NCBI GenBank assembly: GCA_050084985.1
Contig: JBITNC010000001.1
Location: forward strand, 78,492,001-78,556,000
Direction: 5' to 3'
DNA: 64,000 nt
Source: Nageia nagi
Taxonomy: Eukaryota; Pinophyta
In this document: positions 35,521 to 46,971 of the stretch, in pieces
Layout of the letters: each line of letters starts with the position of its first letter
Position numbering within the stretch: position 1 is the stretch's first letter
Position numbers and translations under genes: made by a program
Notes under the pieces: generated by a model
Databases searched by the model: none
Told to the model about the DNA's origin: nothing
Seen by the model: the letters and a program-made list of their open reading frames with translations, nothing else

Positions 35521-36280
35521 TAAAACCTAGTCACCTCTAGAAATCATAGTAGTGTTTCTCCATTTCTTTTTTCCATCATAATAACCATATTATTAAGGTT
35601 ATCCTCTCTATATATATTAGAAGTAATAAGCTTAGTATACAATCTAGTGTGGAGGTTGTTCTTTGTGAAACCTTTGACATGAGCTAGCACTATGTACACA
35701 CCCTCCATCCATTACATAATCTTCATCACTTGGTAAATCCCAAACTTGTGAGGCTCCATTCATTTATTTGTATAGTAAAAAAACTACTCATTGTCCTTAT
35801 GATCAACTTATACATACATTAACATGTGATATGCATTTCTAATATAATCAAGTGGGATCTTTGTCACATCTCATCTAGCTTTGGAAATAGAATCCCTTGA
35901 ACAACATTTGTAAAGAGGCATAAAGCAAGAATATAATACCATGATGATAATAGATAGTGTATTTATGAATTTTGGGTCAAATTACAAGCATGAGTAATTA
36001 ATTTGAGTCTAGAAGTGTTATCTCCCTCATTGCAGGCATACAACTCTAAAAATGTCTTTCCCATATCTTATACTTATTCATCACTAAAACCCTCCTATCT
36101 CAACTATGCAAATGAATATAATAGAGGCATATTATTCAACTCCAACAAGTCTTCCTAGGGTTGAAAGGTGATATGGTAAGGATACAAAATAAGTCTCTTT
36201 GCAAACCTGAGCTCCTCCCAATCATTTGTTGCCATTAAAACTCTATCATTAAATTTATAAGGAAATCCTCTTTAGGTATT
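35520..36280 (-). pseudogene. Decayed coding relic of unknown function
   Basis: Minus-strand frames contain protein-like stretches broken by few stops: near 36270-36130 'NDWEELRFAKRLILYPYHI' and 'LLELNNMPLLYSFA', and near 35790-35540 'MEPHKFGIYQVMKIM', 'VLAHVKGFTKNNLHTRLY' and 'LNNMVIMMEKRNGETLL'. The part around 36000 does not read through and may be an intron. I recognise no family. The amino-acid mix looks like a real protein, but an unnamed retroelement ORF cannot be ruled out. Confidence 0.4.
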
Positions 36281-36897
36281 AAGAATATTTCATTTAAATA
36301 TTTTCCTATCCTACTATAGTTGGGATTATAATTAATTAAATATATTATTACAATAAGTTATATTGTAATAATATTATAATAAATGGAATAAAATTTTATT
36401 TAAATGGGGACTCTTTAATAATCTTTATTGTATTACCTTTTGATGAGCTTAAATGATGTATTTATGATTGTTTTAAAAGAAATAAATACTTTTAGGATGA
36501 ACTATAGTAGAACATGGTTGTGTGTCCATAAATGGAGCTTATAAGAATTAATATATTCTTATATAATAGTATTACAAGTGAACCATGTTGAATAATGAAA
36601 TGTTTAATTGATTAATAGTACTATTTTGAGTGAGAACTATGTGGAATAATGAAATTTTTAATTGATTAATAGAACTATTTTGAGGGAGATCCATGTGGAA
36701 TTATGAAATTTTTAATTGGTTAAAAGTAGTATTTTGAGATGAATTTGATGCATGTGAAATTATTTGATGATATAACAAAGTTGTGAAACTATACCCTATG
36801 ATTAAGGGAGGGAGGTAGTTCTAGTAAGAACATAAAACCTCTTAAGGTAAGAGAATTGGATATTGATTGTTGATTATCAATTGTTTGTATGTGAAAA
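36280..36897. other. AT-rich sequence, no gene seen
   Basis: A short repeat, GTGGAAT(A/T)ATGAAATTTTTAATTG, recurs at about 36590-36720. Nothing else is visible. Confidence 0.45.
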
Positions 36898-37625
36898 TGT
36901 AGATGCCAAAAAATGATTTATTATTTATTTAATAAATCGTATTTAGACTCATTAAATGATTAATTAGAAATAATACATAAATCAAGATAAAGTACCATTA
37001 TATTGCAAAACCATATGTTAGGACAAATGCAATATTATATACAATGGTTCATAATTTAAGTTATCTTGAATATAAAAAAGGTTTTTATTATTGTTATGTA
37101 TCAATTTTCACCCCTTTCTATTTTGTTGTAGGTTATAAATATGGGAAGTGAAGATTGAAATCCCTATCAAATCTCTTTGAATGGTGGTTATCCCAAACAT
37201 CAAATTTACGATGTCTCTTGATACCAACTATCTTGAGAACTTGTTATACTCTTTGAGCTCTATAACCTCTCTTTTGCACACCATAAAAAATATAAGGTTC
37301 CATACAATCAACAATGTTCTAGTACTGGGTAGCTAAGGCTTGCACTTTGTATATCAGGAGGTTTAGATTTTAGAAACAACTCATGAGATCATTCTAAAGA
37401 ACATATATTGTAAGATCATCTAAATTTTGATCAAAGTCCTCTAAAGAATCATTATTGTTCCATTTTGAGGATTGTACATGACTTGGTTACAATCCCACTT
37501 TGTATTAGTTTTATATGCTTCATGTATATTTATTATAAATCAGATATTTGAGTATAAACATTATATTTGTAGACCATTTATTTATTTGTGTATTTATTCA
37601 TTAATTAAACATTTTTGGATCTACA
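36898..37625 (+). repeat. 728-bp repeat, copy 2 (left arm of inverted pair)
   Basis: It starts TGTAGATGCCAAAAAATG and ends GGATCTACA. It is homologous along its length to 19506-20236 and, inverted, to 37855-38585. The terminal hairpin GATTTATTA...TAATAAATC is kept (one change). About 230 bp separate it from the inverted copy. Confidence 0.8.
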
Positions 37626-37854
37626 TTTTAGTGAATAATTGAAATGAACCTTCCATTTAGACACCTTAGGTTTTTCTATATTTAAATCCATCTTTTGAAA
37701 ATAGGTATAACAAACTCTAGTTTTATCATTTTTTTTAGCTATTATTCAAAGAGCTTAAGGTAGTGGAAAGAATAATAGTGAAAATGAATTCATGAATTCA
37801 AAAGGATGCCTTAGGTGAGGACCTAGGTGTGTAAGAATTTCAATTTCATCAAAA

Positions 37855-38585
37855 TGTAGATCCAAAAATGTGTAATTAATACATAAATACATAAATAAAT
37901 AAATGATCTACAAATATAATGTTTATACTCAAATTTTATATTTACAACAAATATACATGAAGCATATAAACTTGATACAAAGTGGACCTCTACCTAAGTC
38001 ATGTACAATCCTCAAAATATAAAAATAATAAATATTTAGAGGAATGTGATCAAACTTTAAATGAGCTCACAAAAAAATGTTTACTAGAATGATCTCACAA
38101 GTTGTTTCCTAAAATTTTGAGCTCTCGATCTACAAAGTACATGTTATTGGCTACATGGTACTGGCATGTCATTAGCTACATGGAACTTGATGTTTTGTGT
38201 GGTGTAAAAAATATATATATTATAGAGCTCAAAGAGTATAACAAGTTCTAAATATAGTTGGTATCAAGATACACCATAAATTTGATGTTTGGGACAACCA
38301 CTATCAGAGAGATCTAATAGGGATGTCAACCTTTACTTCCCATATTTATAACTTACAAGGAAATAAAAGTTATGAAATTTGACATATAGCAATAATAATG
38401 ACTTTTTCTATATTTAAGATAACCTAAAATATGAACCATGGTATATAATATTGCATTATTCCTAGCACATGGTTTTGTAATATAATTGCACTTTATCTTG
38501 ATTTATGTATTATTGATAATTAATCATTTAATGAGCCTAAATATGATTTATTAAATAAATAATAAATCATTTTTAGGCATATACA
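37855..38585 (-). repeat. 731-bp repeat, copy 3 (right arm of inverted pair)
   Basis: It runs opposite to copies 1 and 2: its left end is TGTAGATCCAAAAATG and its right end TTTTAGGCATATACA. No target-site duplication is visible. Together with copy 2 it forms a large imperfect inverted repeat of about 1.7 kb. Confidence 0.8.
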
Positions 38586-38997
38586 AAATTAATGAGTTAT
38601 GATGCATATAGGGTAGGATGCATTCTATCATGGAAAGAGTTTTCATGATCCTTGAATAACTCTAAAACTTTTCTAGTATCTATATCAAACAAATCTTGGC
38701 TCCTTGGGATGAACATGCAAAATGGAGATGTTAGGAAGATGCATTAAGAGTACAAAGATGTTTTGAATACCATATATGATATATTTATACAAATATATAA
38801 TTTAAACTCCTCAAGTTGATTGTATGGGAACTCACATCTAATTAAATGCATCATACAATATGATGTATATTATGGTCTGATTACCAATTAGGGTTACCCA
38901 AATCTAGATATATTGTAATCATCATGATATGCATTAGGGCATGAAATAAATGTTAGAATTTGTAATGAAATATTGTGAATATCTAAACTCCTTGTAA

Positions 38998-39049
38998 ATT
39001 CAATTAATCACTTAAAGGATATGTAGATACCTTAAGGGATTAATTGAAT
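38998..39049. repeat. 52-bp U3 palindrome, element 2 5' LTR
   Basis: The arms ATTCAATTAATC...GATTAATTGAAT continue inward through CTTAA.GG.TAT and its complement. The repeat is at 47019-47070 in the 3' LTR. It sits at the same place as the palindrome of element 1 but with different arm sequence. Confidence 0.85.
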
Positions 39050-39173
39050 TCTTTATTATGTAGACTTTGACTTTACCATGTGGTTAGTTGGTAGGTTAAA
39101 GTTAGGTGATACATTTATTGTAACCCTAACCTTACCCTTGGGTTAAAGGGAGGTTAGGGAGGTGCTCTCAAGC

Positions 39174-39180
39174 TATAAAT
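39174..39180 (+). promoter_or_regulatory. TATA box of element 2 5' LTR
   Basis: TATAAAT followed by AGAGGGCC, about 220 bp into the LTR, as in element 1. Confidence 0.7.
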
Positions 39181-39411
39181 AGAGGGCCTCTCATCTTGTA
39201 ACATAACTAAGTTTTTGGAGTAACATTACTCTACTAGTTGTGTAGGAGAGGAAGAGAATTGTTGTAAGAGGTGCATAGATTGAGAATTGAGAACTAGTTG
39301 TGGATGTACTCCCAAGGAGGGAGGAACCACATTATATTTGTGTTATCTTGTGTATGATTGAGTTTCCTAGTCTTGGACCTTGAGGATTAGAGTAGGTCTG
39401 AATCCTTCAAT

Positions 39412-39423
39412 TGGTATCAGAGC
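39412..39423 (+). other. Primer binding site, element 2
   Basis: TGGTATCAGAGC, a perfect initiator Met-tRNA complement, starts two bases after the 5' LTR. Confidence 0.95.
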
Positions 39424-42290
39424 TTGGTGTGGAAGCTCTTCTTCTTGTGTGGAAGCTCTTCTTCTTGGAGTGGAAGCTTTTCTTTTGGTGTGGAAGCTAC
39501 ATCTTGGTGATCCTTCTTCATTCCTCATCTTACACTCCATTGGTGAGGTAAAACTAAGAAAAGGTATAAATTTTTTCTCCTTGGTTATTTTATGAATTAT
39601 TACATGATGCTACTAACACATTACTTGCTATGTGTTAGTCCTTTTAAATTATGATTAACAAGTTGCAATTTTTTTTACTAATCCTCTATGTTTTTTGCAA
39701 TTTTTAAATTGCTATAATTTTTTTAAAAAGGGTTAGTATACAAAATTTTTTACATATTATATTGGAATTAAATGTATGTGTTGGTTCAATTTATCACAAC
39801 ATTTGCTTAAATACCAATATATGATGAAAATTGCAATATATACTAACATTCTTTATGTTATTACTATTTGCTTAAAAATAGTAATATATTATTATAAAAT
39901 TTCTCATATATATACTACCATTTTTTATGTAGTGGTATTTTTTTATTGGTGAGGCATGAACATTTACAAAAATGAGAGGAGGATAATTTTTTTTATTCTA
40001 CTACAAATTTTTTTAATGAGGGCACAATAAATTATATATATATAATATATATATATATTAATATTATATATATAATTTTTTTATTATATAAAAAAATTTA
40101 TATAACATACAAATATGGAGGAACACAAAATATATTTTAAAAAAAATATATTGTACAAAATGTGGGGGGGTAAAATAAAAGGGTCTATGAATGTTTGACA
40201 AAATGCCTCACCGACATGCCATCCATGTATGCAATGATCTAGGCAATGCACAAAATGGATACATTGAAAGGCTCCTGCGACTTGTTTGACATGATGCATG
40301 ATGTAGATCGAGTTTCATGGACTACAATGATCACAAGATATGCATAAAATGAATACGTTGCAATGGTCTACAAATTATTTGATGAGATGCCTAGCATTTG
40401 CTACATGAATTATTTGCATGATGCAAATAGAGTTTCATGGACTGCATTGCTCGCAAGATATACATAAATGAATACATTGATAGGGTTCACAAATTGTTTA
40501 AACACGATGCATGATGTAGATAGAGTTTCATGGACTACCATGATCATAGGATATGCACCATGATCACTGCAGAAGTTGTTGGCTCATCTCTTGCACCATG
40601 ATCAACAAAAATGTGAGCCTCCTCAATGCTTTAGATGCAAGGAACAACCTCTACATGACCTCTCCTCCTCCCTCCACTCTGTAACAATGATCTCCGCCAT
40701 CTCGTGACCTTCCGCTACACAAAATGGATACATTGAAAGGGTTGCAAATTACTTGTTGAGAATGCCTCCACCCGCTCTCCTCCCTCCCCAAACTGTAGTC
40801 TTATGGACAACAATGGTCACCCTCTGGGTGGTCAACAACTGTGGCTACATGCAACATGACTTTGCTTGACCTCCAATCGTGACCTTTGGGTGGTCAACAA
40901 CTATCTGGCCACCCCATGCGATGTGCTACCTCCACCCCCCTTCGTGGCCTCCTCCTACCACCTTCACCACCTTCTACACACTTGGTCTCCCTGCCACCTC
41001 TTCCTAGCCTCTCAACCTCCACACAGCTTACACATGGCCATCTTTCCATATTTTTCAGACATAAGTTGTTGGGTCTTTAATTTTTTTTACCCACTACAAA
41101 GGGATTTGACTTTTTAAGTCTAGGTCTAAATTAACCCTTTAAAGGATTTTACCTAAGTCCTTTTTTAAGTATTTCATATTTCTTAAAACCCTATGCTCTT
41201 TTTAAGTAACCAAAAGACATTTTTACTTAACATGTCTACTTCAAAGACCAAATTTAGCATACAAGTTTTTTAGGGACAACACATTAAGTGAAAAGAAGAG
41301 AGGAACCATACTTCATAACCATTTTTTTTTAGCATCCAAGTTTTAGGACTTTAAGTAAAAAAGGGGGGAATTTGTATAATTTTTTACTTAAATCTTTACC
41401 TAGATGGTTCTTGCATGCTAAATTTATAATGCATGCCTTTTAACCTTGTTAGGATTAAACCATGCTTAGTACTTAAAATTTTAAGTTAAATAATGCATGA
41501 TGCATGTTTATTACTTAAGTTTTAAGTCATGGAAAATTCATTAAAGTGTTTTAATGAATTTTTGAACTTGAGCAAAAGTATGCAAAATGTAAAAAGTCCT
41601 TTAGGGGTTAGTACAAAACCCATTGACTCTTAAGGTTTCAAGTTCATGTGGATGATGTATTGTTACTTTATATTTTTGCATAATTGCTTTATACTTGTAA
41701 AATACAAAATATTGAAAGTAACCCCTAAAATGAACACATCCACACGTATTCTTCCACAACATGACTTGTTTGGAGAGCCATGAGGTGAGGACAGGGTAGA
41801 TTGGAGCCTTTTTAGTCTGAAGACCTAAGTGGTGGTAAGTCTATCTTAATTGCCCCTAAGACCTCTGTTGGATTGGACATAACTCTATTAGGTGGATAGG
41901 CATGTGTGTAATGATACCACATGTCCACACATCCATTCAGGGATTATCCTGATAACCTAGGAGTAAAATTGAAAACCTTAAAAAGATAATTAAAATGGCC
42001 AGTCCAAGATACGTCGAATCCTTGGAAAATAGTTGGTACTTCTCCTTGTGAGAGTATATTACTAACCAAGGTGAACTGGTTGAGGACTGGTAGTACTTGG
42101 GCTCCACCTTGTGGGTATCTAGGTGAAGGCCTAATTCTATACAAGAAAACAACCTCAACTTTATCCTTCTATGGATCATGGTTTATAAGTTTGCACATGT
42201 GGGACATGTTTACTTATTAGATGTTTTATATGTATAGATGGAAAATTGTAAAAATTTTCATTCTTATTGCATATTTATGTTGGTGTAGCA
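39424..42290 (+). other. Leader region of copia element 2
   Basis: This is a 2.9-kb untranslated leader. A short TA-dinucleotide stretch lies at 40030-40075. A less AT-rich cassette with PPR-like sequence lies at about 40175-41080. From 41590 to 42240 it is homologous to 2690-3400 of element 1. Between 39424 and 40150 it is AT-rich without a gene. Confidence 0.75.
40175..40790 (+). pseudogene. Captured PPR-gene fragment inside the element 2 leader
   Basis: Several reading-frame pieces match the plant pentatricopeptide repeat signature: 'LFDMMHDVDRVSWTTMITRY' at about 40277-40338, then 'A.NEYVAMVYKLFDEMP' (40339-40391), 'ANRVSWTALLARY' (40424-40462), a third 'DVDRVSWTTMII' near 40515-40550, and 'AQNGYIER' in another frame near 40239 with a related piece near 40722. 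The phrase VSW(T/N)xMI.(G/R)YAxN....A..LFDEMP is diagnostic of PLS-type PPR proteins. Frames shift and stops occur, so it is a relic. It lies wholly inside the retrotransposon and has no counterpart in element 1, which points to host-gene capture. Confidence 0.75.
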
Positions 42291-45200
42291 ATGGTTGAAA
42301 CCTTCATACCAAGCATATACTCGATGGTTCCAACTTTGGAATATGGGAACCTCGTATGAAAGCTGAGTTACAAGCAAGGAAGCTATGGTAGACAGTTAAG
42401 GAAGACTTGGTCGCTCCTACCGATGAGAAGGCTCTTGAAATATACAACTCAAAGAATGAGTTAGCAACTTTAATGATTTATCATGCAGTTTCAGATGACA
42501 TCCTTCTCATGATCTCTTCTTCAACATCAACAAAGGAAGCTTGGGATAGGCTAAAGAAAATTTACCTTAGGTCAAAATTTTCAAGGAGGTTCACCATTTT
42601 ACAAAAGTTGTTGCAATATCGTCAAGGTGAAGATGAAAGTGCTTCTATCTACTTGAACAAAATCATTGACCTTAGGATACAACTGGTTGGCTGTGGGTGC
42701 AACTGGATCAATGATGAGTTCATGGTCTTCATCATTCTTCAAAGCCTTTCTACAAAGTTTAGCAACTTTGTCACAGTTATGGAAACAAGGCTCGATGATG
42801 AAGAAGATGTCATCTCTCTTGATAACCTTTCTAGACTCCTTATGAAACATGAGGAAACTTTGAATAAGAAAATGTTGAACCTTTCTCCAAAGGACTATAA
42901 TATTGCTCTAGGAGCAACCAAAACTCCTTTCAAGAAGAAGTTCAAACATTATAAATTCAAATATAACAAGTCCTCATCTACCTTCAGGAAGTATGAGAAA
43001 AAGGGCAATAATAATGGCAACTTCAGGCGAAGGAATGACAAAGATGGATCAAGCAATCCAACACCTTAGGAAAATTTTGATGGAAATTGTAACTTTTGTG
43101 GCATCTTTGGGCACAAAGAGTATGATTTTTGTAAAAAGAAATTTACTCAAAAAGGTAAGGGAAATGTAAATGTGAGAAATTTCAATAATAAAAAGAAGAA
43201 CAAGCATACTACTACTGTTGCCTACTACTCAATGACTCAAACTATTTCAAATGATTGGATTGTTGATTTAGGATGCACTAATCACATGTGTTATGAAAAG
43301 GATAAGTTTGAAAAATTTCATAAGTACAAGAAGGATGCAGTTGTGATAGGTGATAATATAGTCCTTGATGTTCAAGGAATAGGGAGTGTGAAGATTCATG
43401 GAAAGACTCTTGATAATGTCTTTTATGTGCCTAAAGTAAGGATGAATCTTATCTCTGTAATTCAAATTACAAGGAAAGGATACTCATTTGAGTTTACCTC
43501 ACACTCCTGGTGTGTTAAGAAAGGACTTGCCACCTTCATGAAAGGATCAGTAAAGGATGACCTTTATATTGTGGATCAAGTTCCTTCAAAAATGTGTCTT
43601 GCTACAAATGTTTGTTCAAAGGGTAATCTTTGGCATCAATGATTAGGGCACCTTAACCATAAGAGTATTCAAGATATGAAAACTCAAGAACTTGTGGAAG
43701 GTTTACCTAATATTTTACCCATAATTGGTCTCTATGAAAGGTGCATTCTACGTAAGATGAATAGGCAAAAGTTTGAAAAAGATAAGGCAACTCGGGCTAC
43801 TCATCCTTTTCAGCTTGTGCATTTAGATTTGATGGGTCCATTTTAGACTAAGTCTCTAGGGGGAGCTTCTTATGTTCTGACCTTCATGGATGACTTCAGT
43901 AGGATGACATTTGGTTATCTACTTGAGCACAAGGATCAAACTTTTGATAGATTTAAAGACTTCAAGGCTCTTGTTGAAAATCAAACTGATTTTAAGATCA
44001 AGATGCTGAGATCTGATAATGGGGGTGAGTATAATAGCAATGAGTTTAATGACTATTGTGTTAAACATGGGATCAAGTAGCAATTCACAATCCCTTACAC
44101 CCCTCAGTAAAATGGAGTTGCTAAAAGGAAGAATTGAACCATTATGGAAATGGCAAGGTGCATGTTGGGTAAACTTCCTAGTTTCTTATGGGGTGAAGCT
44201 ATTCACATTGCTATTCACACCCTAAATAGGTGTCCTACTAAAGCAGTTGAAGGTAAAACTCTGTATGAAGAATGGATAGGAAAGAAACCTAACCTCTCAC
44301 ACTTTAGGGTCTTCGGTTGTGATGCATTTTCCTTCATTACCTCAGAGAAAAGAAAGAAGTTGGATAAAAGATCAGAAAAATGCATCTTTGTGGGGTATGA
44401 TAATTAGCATAGAGGTTACAGGCTCTACTCCTCATCCCATAACATAGTATTTGTTTCTAAGGATGTCAAGTTCAATGAACTTCCTAAGGATACGACCTCT
44501 CATGTTGAGGTGTCTGATACAGATGATTCTTTGCTTACACCTAACTGGTTGGATGATCATTTAGGGAAGTCACCACAAGAGCAAAATTCTCTAGCTCAGA
44601 GAATTACAAGGAGTATGACCTTGAATAACTCTTTATTTGCCAAAATTGATAATACGAATGAGCCATCAACCTTCAAAGAAGCTTCCAAGCAAGAGTGTTG
44701 GATGGAAGCTATGAAAGTTGAGTATGAGGTGCTCATGAAAAATGAAACTTGGGATTGGTTCCTTATTTCAATGAGAAAAATGTGATTGGAAATAAATGGA
44801 TATACAAGGTCAAGTACAATTCTGATGGAAAAATTAAAAAATACAAAGCAAGGTTAGTGGCCAAAGGATTCGCTCAGAAATATGGTATTAATTATGAGGA
44901 AACCTTTCCTCCTATGGCCAAGATGCCTACTGTTAGGATAATCTTTGCTCTTTCTATAGCTTAAGGATGGAAAGCTTTTCAACTTGATGTCAAGAGTGCA
45001 TTTCTCAATGGTGACTTGGATGTAGAAATATACATGAATCAACCATAAGGATTTATTCCAGAAGGTAAAGAGTCTCTTATGTGCAAGCTAAAGAAGTCTT
45101 TGTATAGACTTAAGCAAGCACCTAGAGCATGGTACATGAAAATTTTAGGATTCTTTGTAGATATTAGTTTTTCCAAGTGCTTCTCTGACTCAGATCTCTA

Positions 45201-46206
45201 TGTACTCAATCAAGGAAAAGATGTGGTCTTAATTCTCCTTTATGTGGATGATCTTCTCATAACTGGCAATAATATTGAAATCATCCAAGAGTGCATCTCC
45301 AAACCGAAGGCAACATTTGAAATGATTGATCTAGGTCTCTTGCATTACTATCTTGGGATGCAAGTATACCAACACAAAGATTGTACTTATCTTAGTCAAT
45401 CTAAGTATATATTAGACATCTTGCAAAAGTTTGGAATGGAGGAGTGTAAATATGCTGCAATACCTATTTCTCTTGAAATTGTGGTATCTTTGAGCTCAGA
45501 TTCTCAGTTGGTCGATGCTACAACTTATAGGTAATTGATCGGTAGTCTTCTATATCTAACTATCTCTCGACCTGATATTGCCTTTGTAGTGAATCTAATG
45601 GCATGATTCATGCAAAAACCAAATGTTGAACACCTCAATGCTGTTAAGCAAATCTTGAGGTATGTGGCAGGGACAAAGGATCTTGCTCTTAAGTATTCCA
45701 AAGTGCCCTCAATTTTTCTCTCTGAGTTCTTAGATTCTGATTATAGGGGAGATAGAGATGACAAAAAATCAACCTCTGCATATGTGTTTAGCATTGGTTC
45801 AGGTGCTATCTCTTGGGCTTCCAAGAAGCAACCTACTGTGACTCTTTCTACCACCAAAGCTGAATATCAAGCCATGTCTGTTGCTTCCCAAGATGCTATT
45901 TGGCTGAGGCATCTTCTGAATGAAATTGGGTATGAGAAAAATGGCCCATCTCTTATCTCTTCAGACAATCAATCAGCTATCTCTTTGGCTAAGAATCCTA
46001 TATTCCATTAGAGAACCAAACATGTGGAAATCCAAGCCCATTTTATTAGGGAGAAGGTTCTAGATGACATCATACACTTGAAGTATTGTCCATCTACTGA
46101 CAACTCTGCTAATTTATTCACCAAGCCCCTTCCTGAAGCTCAGTTCAACAAGCTTAGGGATTCTCTCAGGTTGGTGAAGTTGCCCTCAAGGTGGAGTGAA
46201 GTTTGA
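42291..46206 (+). pseudogene. Copia gag-pol pseudogene, element 2
   Basis: Gag UBN2-type core at 42310-43070 with a Lys/Asn-rich tail. Zinc knuckle at 43090-43135, where the last Cys is shifted by one residue. Protease box D-L-G-C near 43264 (Ser lost). Integrase HHCC region at 43632-43770, core Asp in HLDLMGP near 43829 and Asp in RSDNGGEY near 44016; the third catalytic residue (44123-44125) is Lys instead of Glu at exact DD35E spacing. RT at 44695-45310 with YVDD near 45241. RNase H at 45730-46130. Thirteen in-frame stops lie at 42389, 43067, 43640, 43844, 44078, 44108, 44135, 44405, 44962, 45046, 45532, 45604 and 46009. One 1-bp deletion near 44755 and a frame problem near the gag start are the only frame changes I see. 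Confidence 0.92.
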
Positions 46207-46274
46207 ACTTTTGTTAGTGATGACAACTTCACCTCTAAGAGGCCTTTTTTGTTGTTATATTGTGTTGATTATGA

Positions 46275-46490
46275 TATACCTCCATGGTAAGTTTGCTCTA
46301 CATGAGAAACTTGTTGTACATTTTATACCTCCGTGGTAAGTTTGCTCTATGTGAGAAACTTGTTGTACAATTTTTTGAGCATATAATTGATATACCTCCA
46401 TGGTAAGTTTGCTCTGCGTGAGGAACTTCTTTTACATTCTATACCTCCATGGTAAGTTTGCTCTGCATGAGAAACTTGTTGTACAATTTC
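46275..46490 (+). repeat. 3' tandem-repeat zone of element 2, 4 units
   Basis: Units begin at 46275, 46324, 46391 and 46440 with TATACCTCC(A/G)TGGTAAGTTTG, followed by GTGAGAAACTTGTTGTACA or variants. Spacing is 49 bp, with one longer interval (67 bp). It lies between pol and the PPT. Confidence 0.85.
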
Positions 46491-46962
46491 TTATGCTCTA
46501 TTAAAAATCAACACATGACTATATATAATAGGTGACTATGAGTGATGGCTTGGCATCTCTGTGATGACTTATAGTGCACCATTGATCAGTTATTTATAAG
46601 ATGGCATTATTTGATTCTCTTATTTGAATATATGATGCATCTAACTGCTTTTGTTCATGAGTTGCTTATAGCATGCAGGATCTTCTTCAAAAATGCAGGT
46701 TACTCACCTTGTGTAAGCAAGCTCATGGAGACTCACATGTCAGCTTAAAGTTGATCGACTACTATGTATAGTGAAACCAGTTGTGGTTAATGATTGTATT
46801 GTAAACCATTTTTCTCAAATGGTAATGTAGTGAGTCTCAAACTAGTTCTCACAAAGATTCTCAAATATGTAAATGTTCTCATCTCCACTTGTATCTCTAT
46901 GGAGGAGAACTCTCTCTTACTCTCTCTCTTCTCTCTTCTATGCTCTATCCCAATATTGCATT

Positions 46963-46971
46963 AAGGGGGAG
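46963..46971 (+). other. Polypurine tract, element 2
   Basis: AAGGGGGAG directly before the 3' LTR, identical to that of element 1. Confidence 0.9.

Larger units (their letters stand above)
38951..39409 (+). repeat. 5' LTR of copia element 2
   Basis: It runs from TGTTAG to CTTCA. TATA box TATAAAT at 39174; U3 palindrome at 38998-39049. It differs from the 3' LTR at five sites, four of them transversions. Confidence 0.96.

Noticed and set aside
19506-37625. A single 18.1-kb element with the 730-bp repeats as its two LTRs
   Set aside because: There is no matching target duplication and no clear primer site or PPT next to either copy. The interval holds unrelated fragments on both strands, and a third copy is inverted.
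40020-40085. TA-dinucleotide stretch as an origin or regulatory site
   Set aside because: Simple AT repeats of this length are common in such DNA, and nothing nearby supports a function.
40175-40790. An active host PPR gene
   Set aside because: Frames shift and stop every 30-60 residues, and the sequence lies wholly within a retrotransposon with a perfect target duplication.
40866-41117. A small protein gene in the element 2 leader
   Set aside because: Two overlapping frames of similar length in Pro/Ser/His-rich sequence, with no motif; more likely part of the captured cassette.
42291-46206. A variant genetic code, since TAA/TAG stand at Gln codons almost everywhere
   Set aside because: TGA also stands for Arg, other Gln codons remain CAA/CAG, frameshifts occur, and stops differ between copies. 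C-to-T decay at methylated sites explains all of it.
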